DNA of 64,000 bases, taken from Microbacterium salsuginis (GTDB lineage Bacteria; Actinomycetota; Actinomycetes; Actinomycetales; Microbacteriaceae). The notes beneath the pieces are model-generated. The model had not been told where the DNA came from. It did not search any database and was given only the letters and a program-made list of their open reading frames with translations. Position numbers and translations under genes: made by a program. This document shows positions 35,075 through 44,202 of this stretch, piece by piece. The first letter of the stretch is position 1. Each line of letters opens with the position of its first letter. The stretch is taken from assembly GCF_012524205.1 (NCBI RefSeq), contig NZ_JABACI010000001.1, positions 310,001 through 374,000 on the forward strand, written 5' to 3'.

Positions 35075-35148
35075 TGATCATCCTCTCGAATGGCCGGGAC
35101 GGCTTCTCGGTTATTCGAATTCGTGACGATCGAGTGCGCAGGGGCACG

Positions 35149-35178
35149 AAAAAAGGCGCTGTCTACAGACAGCGCCTT
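35149..35178 (-). terminator. Intrinsic terminator between the 36-codon ORF and the HNH gene
   Basis: Read on the minus strand: 9-bp stem GGCGCTGTC/GACAGCGCC, 4-base loop TGTA, then six U residues. The stop codon of the small ORF lies in the loop. It ends 75 bases before the HNH start, so it can only let the HNH gene be transcribed from this promoter by readthrough. Confidence 0.85.
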
Positions 35179-35273
35179 GGCGCCACGGCGAGACCGTGGC
35201 ATCCGCTCGTGCAATGCCGAAGGACGAGGCGTCCGAGCGCATCCGTGGTTCGGATGCGTGGTATGCGGCCCAT
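35163..35273 (-). CDS. 36-codon leader-like ORF upstream of the HNH nuclease gene
   Basis: ATG (35271-35273) is preceded by GGAGGGAG six bases away and ends with TAG (35163-35165) in the loop of the terminator hairpin. The peptide starts MGRIPRIRTTDALGRLVL, is basic (eight Arg), and has three Cys (two in CTSGC, one near the end). The coding region itself forms hairpins (CGCATCCG/CGGATGCG at 35238-35258; CCACGG/CCGTGG at 35183-35199). A -10 element TAGCCT (35306-35311) lies upstream. It could be a regulatory leader peptide, a structured small RNA, or a stand-alone small protein. No homology search was possible. Confidence 0.55.
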   Translation of the reverse strand: MGRIPRIRTTDALGRLVLRHCTSGCHGLAVAPRRCL

Positions 35274-35305
35274 CGGCTCCCTCCGCTCTCTCAGCGTCGG
35301 ATCTC

Positions 35306-35311
35306 AGGCTA
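35306..35311 (-). promoter_or_regulatory. -10 element upstream of the 36-codon ORF
   Basis: TAGCCT on the minus strand, 32 bases before the small ORF start. Transcription should begin near 35299, giving a leader of about 25 bases with a GGAGG site. The -35 region is weak. Confidence 0.45.
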
Positions 35312-35368
35312 ACGCACGCTGGAGACATGGGGGCGGCAGCGCCCGTGAACGGCGCGTTGCGCAACGAC

Positions 35369-35409
35369 GAACGGATGCCGCGACCCGGTGCGGGTCACGG
35401 CATCCGTTC
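35369..35409 (-). terminator. Long hairpin downstream of the M23 peptidase gene
   Basis: A stem of 12 bp (GAACGGATGCCG/CGGCATCCGTTC), one mismatch, and 6 more bp (GACCCG/CGGGTC) around a 3-base loop, 16 bases past the peptidase stop. It is followed on the minus strand by a short U-containing run; a good terminator for the peptidase gene. Confidence 0.7.
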
Positions 35410-35425
35410 TCGTCTGAAATCAGTG

Positions 35426-36337
35426 TCAGCCGGCGTTGGACTGCAGCCAGGCGTACGGGTCGACGTTCGAGCCGTTGATGTAGGTCTCGAAGTGCAGGTG
35501 GTTCGCGGTCGAGCGGCCGGTGCTGCCGACCAGCCCGATGAGCTGGCCCGCCTCGACCGTCTGACCGGGAACGACCGTGCGGCTGCCGTACGTCATGTGG
35601 CCGTACAGGGTTCCGACACGCTGGCCACCGATGACGTGGTCGATCGTGACCGCGACGCCGTAGCCGCCGTAGCTCTCCTGCGACACTTTCACCACGCCCG
35701 CGGCGGCGGCGAAGATCGGGGTGCCGGCGGGCGCGAGCATGTCGACGCCCATGTGGGCGCCGCCGCGCGTGCCGAAGCCCTCGCCGAGGGTGTAGTTGGC
35801 CAGCGGCCACCGCACCTCGCCGGAACCGGGCGCGACCATGTTGAGGTCGACGCTGAAGCGGGTCTGAGTCTGTGACGACGCCACCTGCGCGGCGAGTCGC
35901 GCTCGCTCGGCGGCGGCCTCGGCGGCCTTCTTCTTCTCGATCTCTTCGGACGTCGTCGCCGAATAGCTCTCGCGCGAGAGCTCGGTGGCGTTCGCGTCCG
36001 ACGCGGCGACGAACGTCTGCGCGTCGTCGACCGCCATCTGCTGCAGGGTGACGGCCTCGTCGCTCGGGCGCGCGGCGGCGAACGCGGGGATCGCGACGGT
36101 GGCCACCATGCCCCCGACCATGCTGAGGATCACCAGGCTGCGCAGCGGCTTCATCACCCGGTTCGGCTTCTTGGGCGCCGTCACGGCGGGGCGTACCGAC
36201 GACGGTGCGGGGGTGGTCTTGACGGGCGCGACGGGTCGGGTGGGTCGCGCGGGGGTCTTCCGGTGTCGCACGCGACGAGTCACACTCGTCGCGTCACGGT
36301 CGGGCTCGTTCGCGGGCGACTCGATCTCTTCAGCCAA
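35426..36337 (-). CDS. M23 family metallopeptidase (peptidoglycan hydrolase)
   Basis: 303 aa from TTG 36337, chosen because GGAGGACAAGT lies directly before it; a GTG at 36400 has no such site. A basic N-terminus leads to a membrane/signal segment (VILSMVGGMVATVAIPAFAAA, about 68-90), a Glu/Lys/Ala coiled coil (EEIEKKKAAEAAAERARLAAQ) and a LytM/M23 domain with zinc ligands in HMGVDMLAPAGTPI (HxxxD) and NHLHFETY (HxH). It cuts peptidoglycan cross-links outside the membrane. A promoter about 150 bases upstream implies a long leader. Confidence 0.9.
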   Translation of the reverse strand: MAEEIESPANEPDRDATSVTRRVRHRKTPARPTRPVAPVKTTPAPSSVRPAVTAPKKPNRVMKPLRSLVILSMVGGMVATVAIPAFAAARPSDEAVTLQQMAVDDAQTFVAASDANATELSRESYSATTSEEIEKKKAAEAAAERARLAAQVASSQTQTRFSVDLNMVAPGSGEVRWPLANYTLGEGFGTRGGAHMGVDMLAPAGTPIFAAAAGVVKVSQESYGGYGVAVTIDHVIGGQRVGTLYGHMTYGSRTVVPGQTVEAGQLIGLVGSTGRSTANHLHFETYINGSNVDPYAWLQSNAG

Positions 36338-36484
36338 ACTTGTCCTCCGGCGCCTCTGCGCCGAGGGCGCCTGGCTCGTCAGCACTCGATGTCGGGGCAC
36401 GATGTGCGGGCTTCACCACGTGAACGACGAGCCGGAGAGGCAATCCACGCGGGGTCCGGTCGGCGGGCTTCTCGCCTGGTGGAC
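36338..36484 (-). promoter_or_regulatory. Structured 5' leader of the M23 peptidase mRNA
   Basis: About 147 bases lie between the predicted transcription start and the TTG. A closing stem GGCTCGTC/GACGAGCC (36426-36433 with 36373-36380) encloses a small internal domain, and a second hairpin GGCGCC/GGCGCC (36366-36371 with 36349-36354) abuts the GGAGG site. Leaders of cell-wall hydrolases in actinobacteria often carry c-di-AMP riboswitches, but I could not match that consensus here, so the ligand, if any, is unknown. Confidence 0.35.
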
Positions 36485-36490
36485 TGTTCG

Positions 36491-36519
36491 AGGCTACCTG
36501 AAGGTAACGAATCTGTCAC
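36491..36519 (-). promoter_or_regulatory. Promoter of the M23 peptidase gene
   Basis: On the minus strand: -35 GTGACA (36514-36519), 17-bp spacer, -10 TAGCCT (36491-36496). Both elements are close to the housekeeping sigma consensus. Confidence 0.55.
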
Positions 36520-36565
36520 GCTCCGCGCCTGGCAGGTTGCTGGACCGGTGCGGACAGACCTCTGT

Positions 36566-37267
36566 TCAGCGGGCCTCGTCGACCAGGAAGATGTGCGACG
36601 CGACCTCGACCGGAAGCTCCAGGCCCTCGTCGTTCCCGTGCATCTGCACGAGCACGTATCCCTCGCTGTAGCGGTAGTCGCCGCTGGCTCCCGGGATGAC
36701 GCCGGCGCCCTTCAGCTGCTGCAGCAGTTCGGGGTCGACCTGTGCCGGCTCGGCCAGGCGCCGCACCGTGCCGGTGATCGGCTCGCCGGCGTCGTTGAGG
36801 CGGCGCACGAGTCCCACGACCCCCTGCTCGAACTCGTTGGCCGGAACGTCGCCGAGCTGGTCGAGTCCCGGGATCGGGTTGCCGTACGGCGACTCGGTCG
36901 GATGCCCCAGCAGCTCGACGAGGCGGCGCTCGACCTGCTCGCTCATGACGTGCTCCCAGCGGCAGGCCTCGTCGTGCACGTATGCCCAGTCGAGGCCGAT
37001 CACGTCGGACAGCAGGCGCTCGGCGAGCCGGTGCTTGCGCATGACGTCGACGGCCTTCTGCCGGCCCGCGGCGGTCAGCTCGAGCGTGCGGTCCTCCGAC
37101 ACCACGACCAGCCCATCGCGCTCCATGCGTCCGATCGTCTGCGAGACGGTCGGACCCGAGTGGCCCAGGCGCTCCGAGATGCGGGCGCGCAGCGGCACGA
37201 TGTTCTCCTCTTCGAGTTCGAGGATCGTGCGCAGGTACATCTCGGTGGTGTCGATCAGGTCGGTCAT
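36566..37267 (-). CDS. DtxR-family metal-dependent transcriptional repressor
   Basis: 233 aa. N-terminal winged helix (DLIDTTEMYLRTILELEEENIVPLRARISERLGHSGPTVSQTIGRMERDGLV), the metal-binding dimerisation domain (RKHRLAERLLSDVIGLDWAYVHDEACRWEHVMS, with the His/Glu/Cys ligands) and a C-terminal SH3-like/FeoA domain (about 150-230). This is the full-length IdeR/DtxR layout: with Fe(II) or Mn(II) bound it represses metal-uptake genes. A possible DtxR box lies just upstream. The gene is separated from the M23 gene by that gene's promoter region. Confidence 0.92.
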   Translation of the reverse strand: MTDLIDTTEMYLRTILELEEENIVPLRARISERLGHSGPTVSQTIGRMERDGLVVVSEDRTLELTAAGRQKAVDVMRKHRLAERLLSDVIGLDWAYVHDEACRWEHVMSEQVERRLVELLGHPTESPYGNPIPGLDQLGDVPANEFEQGVVGLVRRLNDAGEPITGTVRRLAEPAQVDPELLQQLKGAGVIPGASGDYRYSEGYVLVQMHGNDEGLELPVEVASHIFLVDEAR

Positions 37268-37295
37268 GTCGCGATTCCTCGATGCTCGAAGTGGG

Positions 37296-37314
37296 TAAGG
37301 ACAGCCTATCTTCC
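37296..37314. promoter_or_regulatory. Possible DtxR/IdeR box upstream of the dtxR-like gene
   Basis: TAAGGACAGCCTATCTTCC matches 12 of 19 positions of the DtxR consensus, with the AGCCTA core intact, about 30 bases before the regulator start. It would allow metal-dependent autoregulation. Confidence 0.35.
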
Positions 37315-37396
37315 GCCGCGACACGCGGGCCTCGAGGCGTGGGCCGCAGTCGGCCTGCCCGAGCCATCCCCCGCACGTACGCCCCGATGCCGCTCC

Positions 37397-37464
37397 ACAG
37401 GTCAACCAGGCCTGTACAGGACGTTCGACCGCAGATTCCTCCTGTGGAAGCCCGGTTGACCTGT
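37397..37464. repeat. 68-bp palindromic repeat, copy 1
   Basis: Imperfect 25-bp arms beginning ACAGGTCAACC and ending GGTTGACCTGT around an 18-base centre. Identity with copy 2 extends outward to about 37379-37471, covering CGCCCCGATGCCGCTCC on the left. It lies in the 426-base stretch between the dtxR-like and DUF559-like genes, where I see no gene. Confidence 0.85.
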
Positions 37465-37579
37465 TGTAGGTGGACGAGGCAGCGGACCGCGCCGCAGCTG
37501 CTGCAGGCTCCGTCCGCTCGGCCGGGCAGTCCGAGTGCCCCGAGACGACCCTGCCCGCAGCACGCCCCGATGCCGCTCC

Positions 37580-37647
37580 ACAGGTCAACCAGGCCTCCAC
37601 AGGACGTTCGACCGCAGATTCCTCCTGTGGAAGCCCGGTTGACCTGT
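37580..37647. repeat. 68-bp palindromic repeat, copy 2 (downstream flank of the DUF559-like gene)
   Basis: Nearly identical to copy 1, same orientation of the central CGTTCGACCGCAGATT, and extended identity over about 37562-37654. It ends 46 bases past the stop of the nuclease-like gene. Confidence 0.85.
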
Positions 37648-37693
37648 TGTAGGTCGGCTACGGGGTGGGATACCGGACAGACCAGCGGGTTGC

Positions 37694-38590
37694 CTAGCGG
37701 CCGCTCGTGTGCAGACCCTGGGCGACCGCGCGCTGAACGAGGTCCTGGACTTCGTGCCAGCGCTCGACCACCTGCACATAGGTCACACGGATCACGTGGT
37801 ACCCCAGCAAGGTCAGCGCGGCGTCGTGCGCCACATCCTCCGCGCGCTGCAGGCCCACGTGGTGCCCTCCGTCGACCTGCAGCACGAGACGGTCTCCGAT
37901 CAGAAAGTCCACCCGGTGGCCGGCGATCCAGATCTGCACCCGGATCGGAAGCCGCAGCCACTTCAACCGCACCACGACGAGCGTCTCCAGGCCCGAATCC
38001 GAGAACGGCATCGCATCCGCAAGCACCCGACGAGCGCGCGGCCGGAGGGGCAGCCGCCCCAGCTCCTCCTTGGTCACGAGTCCGCCGTTCAGACCAGACT
38101 CCCATGTCGCGAGCGCAGCTTCGTACGGCTGGCACGCGGCAACCGTGACCAGCGTGTTCAGGATGCCGTCCTCGAGCTGTCCCGATGCCCGCGGCACGAC
38201 GGGAGCGTTCCAGTGAACCTTGACGCTCGGCAGTGCGAGGCGAGAGGCCGTGGAAGGAACGCCGACGTGCGGACGATCCTCCTCCCACACCCAGAGGCCC
38301 AGCCGCTTGGCCTGGGTGACACACGTCAGTACGACTCCCGCCCTGGCAGCGGCGACGAGATACGGGTCGGCATCCGTTGTCGCGATCCATCCGCGTCTCG
38401 GCACGGTGAGTTGGCCGCTCTCGACAGCCGCGGCGATGCTGAGCCGACTGAACCCGGCGTCGATGAGCACCGTGGCACGGAGAACCCCGCCCCTCTTCCT
38501 GGCGGCGTCCAAGAGCTGTCGCATGCCGCAACTGTGCGCCCGCGCCGCAGCGAGCTGCTGCAGCATCCGTTCATCCGTGGACAGATTCAC
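37694..38590 (-). CDS. DUF559 (Vsr-like) endonuclease-domain protein with AbiEi-like N-terminus
   Basis: 298 aa from GTG 38590 (AGGAAA upstream); in-frame ATGs at 38566 and 38524 are alternatives. The N-terminal third has a winged-helix-like region typical of AbiEi/type IV antitoxin-like proteins (GGVLRATVLIDAGFSRLSIAAAVESGQLTVPRRGWI). The C-terminal part has the DUF559 Vsr-like nuclease core: GHRVDFLIGDRLVLQVDGGHHVGLQRAEDVAHDAALTLLGYHVIRVTYVQV. The Asp and Gln-x-Asp pair fits the PD-(D/E)xK-like site. Its role is unknown. It is bracketed by palindromic repeats 31 bases upstream and 46 bases downstream. Confidence 0.8.
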   Translation of the reverse strand: MNLSTDERMLQQLAAARAHSCGMRQLLDAARKRGGVLRATVLIDAGFSRLSIAAAVESGQLTVPRRGWIATTDADPYLVAAARAGVVLTCVTQAKRLGLWVWEEDRPHVGVPSTASRLALPSVKVHWNAPVVPRASGQLEDGILNTLVTVAACQPYEAALATWESGLNGGLVTKEELGRLPLRPRARRVLADAMPFSDSGLETLVVVRLKWLRLPIRVQIWIAGHRVDFLIGDRLVLQVDGGHHVGLQRAEDVAHDAALTLLGYHVIRVTYVQVVERWHEVQDLVQRAVAQGLHTSGR

Positions 38591-38620
38591 CTGCGGCTTT
38601 CCTGTGGAGGAGGCTGCTCG

Positions 38621-38688
38621 ACAGGTCGACCGGACCTCTGCAGGACGTTCGCAGGCAGATTCGTCCTGTAGAAGCCTGGTTGACCTGT
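38621..38688. repeat. 68-bp palindromic repeat, copy 3 (upstream flank of the DUF559-like gene)
   Basis: Same length and arm layout (ACAGGTCGACC ... GGTTGACCTGT, central CGTTCGCAGGCAGATT) but more diverged from copies 1 and 2. It ends 31 bases before the start of the nuclease-like gene. Confidence 0.8.
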
Positions 38689-38828
38689 TGAGCGGCGAGG
38701 GACGAGGTGATGGACTGGCCCGGGAGGGCGGGCACCGGCGAGGGCGGGCACCGGATGCTGGGTGTGCGGGCGGCGGATGCTGTCAGTCATGCCGCGTCAC
38801 GCGGAAGGGGCGGGTTCGGCGCGCTCTC

Positions 38829-39956
<1,128 letters not shown>

Positions 39957-39965
39957 CGGCCGGCG

Positions 39966-40598
39966 TCAGGACAGCGGTGAGGGCGCGGGCGAGAGCACCG
40001 CGCCGACGATCGCCTCGATGGCGAACTCCGATGCGGCCGCGAGGTCGACCGCGTCGGGGTCGAGCAGCCATTGCACCTGCAGCCCGTCCATGACGGCCAG
40101 GATGCTGGCGGATGCCGCGGCCACGGTCTCGGGTGCGGTGACGCCGCGCTCGGCGCACACGACGGCGAAGGCGTGGGCGACCTCGGCGCGCAGCGTCTCG
40201 TAGCGCTTCTGGAAGAAGTCCCGGCCCGGGTGGTCGTCGGTCACCGACTCCGCCGAGAGCACGACGTACGCCTGCACGATGCCCGCGCGGTGCGCGTTGA
40301 CGAACGCGGTGCGCACGAGGTGACGGAACAGCGGCATGCCGTCGGGGATGTGCTGCTCTTCGAGATCGGCCACGTCCGTCTCGTCGCGGTGACGCAGCAC
40401 CTCGAGCAGCAGCTGATCCTTGGATCCGAAGTGATGCAGGATCCCGGCGTGGGTCATGCCGACCTGATCGGCGATCTCCTGCAGGGTGCCGCCGGTGAAG
40501 CCCTTGCTCCCGAAGATCTCGACCGCGGCGTCGAGGATGTCTCGGCGCCGCGCGAGTGTCTCGGGTCTCGAGCGCGGTTGCCGCCGCTGAGTCGCCAC
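39966..40598 (-). CDS. TetR-family transcriptional regulator of the beta-glucoside/Opp operon
   Basis: 210 aa from GTG 40598, eight bases after AAGGGGG. TetR HTH at about 15-60 (RRRDILDAAVEIFGSKGFTGGTLQEIADQVGMTHAGILHHFGSKDQLLLEVL), then a helical ligand-binding domain. It is divergent from the transporter/GH3 operon with a palindrome between, so it is probably the local repressor. The ligand is unknown, perhaps a beta-glucoside. Confidence 0.88.
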   Translation of the reverse strand: MATQRRQPRSRPETLARRRDILDAAVEIFGSKGFTGGTLQEIADQVGMTHAGILHHFGSKDQLLLEVLRHRDETDVADLEEQHIPDGMPLFRHLVRTAFVNAHRAGIVQAYVVLSAESVTDDHPGRDFFQKRYETLRAEVAHAFAVVCAERGVTAPETVAAASASILAVMDGLQVQWLLDPDAVDLAAASEFAIEAIVGAVLSPAPSPLS

Positions 40599-40681
40599 GG
40601 TCGGCACCCCCTTCTTCGCTGCGTTTCCAGAGTCTACGCACGCCGGCGGAACTGGCTCGCCGACACGCACTTGCAATAGTT

Positions 40682-40699
40682 ACTTACTTGATTGTAAGT
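40682..40699. promoter_or_regulatory. Candidate TetR operator in the divergent promoter region
   Basis: Inverted repeat ACTTAC-TTGATT-GTAAGT, 84 bases from the TetR start and 77 bases from the binding-protein start, in an AT-rich patch. Confidence 0.55.
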
Positions 40700-40775
40700 T
40701 GATGCCGCAATCACTCGCGACGCCGTGGTCACACCTGGATACACGGCGCCGTGCACCCATCACGAAGGAGTAGCA

Positions 40776-42431
40776 ATGAGGCTCAGAACCTCCCTCGTCG
40801 CCGTGGGCCTCGCCGCGGCGATCACGCTGACCGGCTGCGCCGGCGGCGGCAACGACCCCGCCGAGCCCGAGGCCGGCGCAGCACTCACGATCGCCAAGCC
40901 CGACGGACCGATCACGACCGAAGGCAACAACCCCTGGGTCGGCGACTCGTCGGCCCTGCGTCTGGGCTACGCCAACGCGATCTTCGAACCGCTGGGCATC
41001 GTCAACCTCGTCGACCCCAGCGCCGAGGTCGTGCCGTGGCTCGCGTCCGAGATCACGTGGGCCGAGGACTACCGCTCGGTGCAGCTGACCGCTCGTGACG
41101 GCGTCACCTGGAACGACGGCGAGGACTTCACCGCTGAAGACATCGCGTTCACGTTCGAGCTCATCAAGGACAACCCGGCGCTGGACACCACCGCGCTGGG
41201 CATCACGGATGTCGCGGTCGACGGCGCGACCGTGACGGTGTCGTTCGAGAACCCGATGTACATCAAGCAGGACAAGGTCCTGCACAAGCTCATCGTGCCC
41301 GAGCACGTCTGGGCGGAGGTCGACGACCCCACGACCTTCACCAACGAGGAGCCCGTCGGCACCGGCCCGTACACGCTCGAGAGCTTCAGCACGCAGTCCG
41401 TCGAGCTGACCGCGCGCGACGACTACTGGGGCGGCGAGCTCGCTGTGCCGACGCTGTACTACGTCTCCTACGCCGACAACACCGCACTGACCACGGCGTT
41501 GGCGAACGGCGACGCCGACTGGGCGCAGTCGTTCATCCCCAACGTGCAGTCGGCGTACCTCGACAAGGGCGAGGACAACGTGTACTGGGCACCGGCGGGC
41601 TTCGGCATCGACACGATGTTCGTGAACACCCTGGAGAAGCCGTTCGACGACGTCGCGTTCCGCCAGGCCGTGAACATGGTCATCGATCGCGCCAAGCACG
41701 CCGAGATCGCACGCGAAGGCGGGGTGCCCGAGCTCACGTCGGTGACCGGACTGCCGACGCCGGCCGGTGACGACTACATCTCGGCGGAGTTCGCCGGGCA
41801 GGACTTCGCCGTCGACGTCGAGGGCGCCAAGGCCGTGCTCGAGGGCGCGGGGTACACGTGGGACGGCGACACCCTCGTCGACCCCGACGGCGAGCCGGTC
41901 ACCTTCACGCTGACGGTGCCGCAGGGCTGGAACGACTACGTCACGGGCATCAGCCTGATCTCGGACGCGGTGAAGGAGCTCGGCGTGGACGCCGCGGTCG
42001 ACACCCCGGACTCCGACAGCTGGTGGGAGGCCAAGGGCGCCGGCGACTTCCAGGCGATCCTGCACTGGACCGACTCCGGTGCCACGCCGTACGACCTGTA
42101 CAGCGACATGATGGACGGCCGGTTCCTCAAGCCTCTGGGCGAGGCGGCGGACTTCAACTTCGGGCGTTACGACAGCCCGGAGGCGACGGCCGCGCTCAAC
42201 GAGTACGCCACCACGACGGACGAGGCCGCCCGCGCGACCGCGCTCGAGACGATCCAGCGGATCTTCGTCGAGGACGTGCCGACCATGCCGATCGGCACGC
42301 GCCCGTTCATCAGCCAGTACAACACCCGCAACTACGTGGGCTGGCCGAGCGACGAGGACCCGTACGTCAACGCCGACCCCACGCAGCCGACCGCGGTCTA
42401 CATCCTCACGAAGCTGCAGCCGTCCGGCTGA
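40776..42431 (+). CDS. ABC transporter substrate-binding lipoprotein, family 5 (Opp/Dpp type)
   Basis: 551 aa from ATG 40776 with AAGGAG seven bases upstream. Signal peptide and lipobox (ITLTGC, Cys about 20). Family-5 motifs include AEVVPWLASEITWAEDYRSVQLTARDGVTWNDGEDFTAEDIAFTF, GTGPYTLESFSTQSVELTARDDYWGG, VAFRQAVNMVIDRAKHAEI and DVPTMPIGTRPFISQYNTRNYVGWP. Some family-5 receptors bind cello- and xylo-oligosaccharides rather than peptides, and the GH3 gene in this operon favours a beta-glucan oligosaccharide here. Confidence 0.9.
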   Translation: MRLRTSLVAVGLAAAITLTGCAGGGNDPAEPEAGAALTIAKPDGPITTEGNNPWVGDSSALRLGYANAIFEPLGIVNLVDPSAEVVPWLASEITWAEDYRSVQLTARDGVTWNDGEDFTAEDIAFTFELIKDNPALDTTALGITDVAVDGATVTVSFENPMYIKQDKVLHKLIVPEHVWAEVDDPTTFTNEEPVGTGPYTLESFSTQSVELTARDDYWGGELAVPTLYYVSYADNTALTTALANGDADWAQSFIPNVQSAYLDKGEDNVYWAPAGFGIDTMFVNTLEKPFDDVAFRQAVNMVIDRAKHAEIAREGGVPELTSVTGLPTPAGDDYISAEFAGQDFAVDVEGAKAVLEGAGYTWDGDTLVDPDGEPVTFTLTVPQGWNDYVTGISLISDAVKELGVDAAVDTPDSDSWWEAKGAGDFQAILHWTDSGATPYDLYSDMMDGRFLKPLGEAADFNFGRYDSPEATAALNEYATTTDEAARATALETIQRIFVEDVPTMPIGTRPFISQYNTRNYVGWPSDEDPYVNADPTQPTAVYILTKLQPSG

Positions 42432-42445
42432 GCGGGATCCGGTGC

Positions 42446-42476
42446 GGGGGCCGGGCCCACGGCCCGGCCCCCGTTC
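42446..42476 (+). terminator. Intercistronic hairpin after the binding-protein gene
   Basis: A perfect 13-bp GC stem CGGGGGCCGGGCC/GGCCCGGCCCCCG with a 3-base loop, 15 bases past the stop and inside the operon. With only TT following, it more likely gives partial termination or 3'-end protection, raising receptor level relative to the membrane subunits. Confidence 0.6.
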
Positions 42477-42526
42477 CGTGACACCGCGTCCGCGAGACGA
42501 CGACCCTTCCCACACGAAATCGAGAC

Positions 42527-43380
<854 letters not shown>

Positions 43381-43384
<4 letters not shown>

Positions 43385-44202
43385 CGACCCTCGAGTTCCG
43401 CAGCGTCTCCAAGCGCTACCGCGTGCGCGGCGCCGGACACATGCTCGCGCTCGACGACGTGAGCTTCACGCTGACCAGCGGCCAGATCATCGCCCTGGTG
43501 GGTCAGAGCGGCAGCGGCAAGTCCACGATCGCCAAGATCATCACGCAGCTCGAGAGGCAGAGCGCAGGACAGGTCCTGCTCGACGACGCCCCGATCCCCC
43601 GGCGCGGCCGCGGACTGCGGCGTTACCGGCAGCAGGTGCGGATGGTGTTCCAGGACCCCTTCGCCTCGCTGAATCCGTACCACACCATCCGCCACCACAT
43701 CGAGCGGCCGCTCCGTCTGGACCGTGTCGTGCCGGGCGACGACGTCGAGGCCGAGGTCCGGCGTCTGCTGGAGCGAGTGCGATTGAACCCCGGCAGCACC
43801 ATCGACCGCCGCCCGCACGAGCTCTCGGGCGGGCAGCGCCAGCGCGTCGCGATCGCCCGGGCTCTGGCATCCCGCCCGCGCCTGCTGATCGCCGACGAGC
43901 CGGTGTCGATGCTCGACGTGTCCATCCGGCTCGGCGTGCTCAATCTGCTCGCCGATCTGCAGCGCGAGTCCGACCTCGGCGTGCTCTACATCACGCACGA
44001 CCTCGCGACGGCCCGCCACTTCAGCGACGAGATCATGGTGCTCAACCGCGGTCGCGTGGTCGAGCGGGGCCGCGCCGACGACGTCATCCTGCACCCCCAG
44101 GACGAGTACACGCGCCGGCTGCGGGACGCCTCCCCCGACCCCGACCGCCACTTCGCCCGTCCGGATTCGACCGCGCTCGACCAGCAAGGAGCGTTCGCAT
44201 GA
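43381..44202 (+). CDS. Opp/Dpp-type ABC transporter ATPase (DppF-like)
   Basis: 273 aa. Walker A GQSGSGKSTIAKII, Q-loop RMVFQDPFASLNPYHT, signature HELSGGQRQRVAIARAL, Walker B LLIADEPVSMLDV, switch YITHDLATARHFS. It is the partner of the preceding ATPase; start and stop overlap both neighbours by ATGA, so the complex is coupled in translation. Confidence 0.92.

Noticed and set aside
35056..35364. About 100-codon frame on the minus strand covering the leader-ORF region.
   Set aside because: It overlaps the HNH start and reads through the terminator out of phase, and it has no supporting ribosome binding site.
36338..36484. c-di-AMP (ydaO/yuaA) riboswitch before the M23 gene.
   Set aside because: Gene type and leader length fit, but I could not find the conserved core; kept only as an unclassified structured leader.
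37379..37654. Repeat copies 1 and 2 as CRISPR repeats.
   Set aside because: They are long palindromes, only three in number, irregularly spaced, and no cas gene is present.
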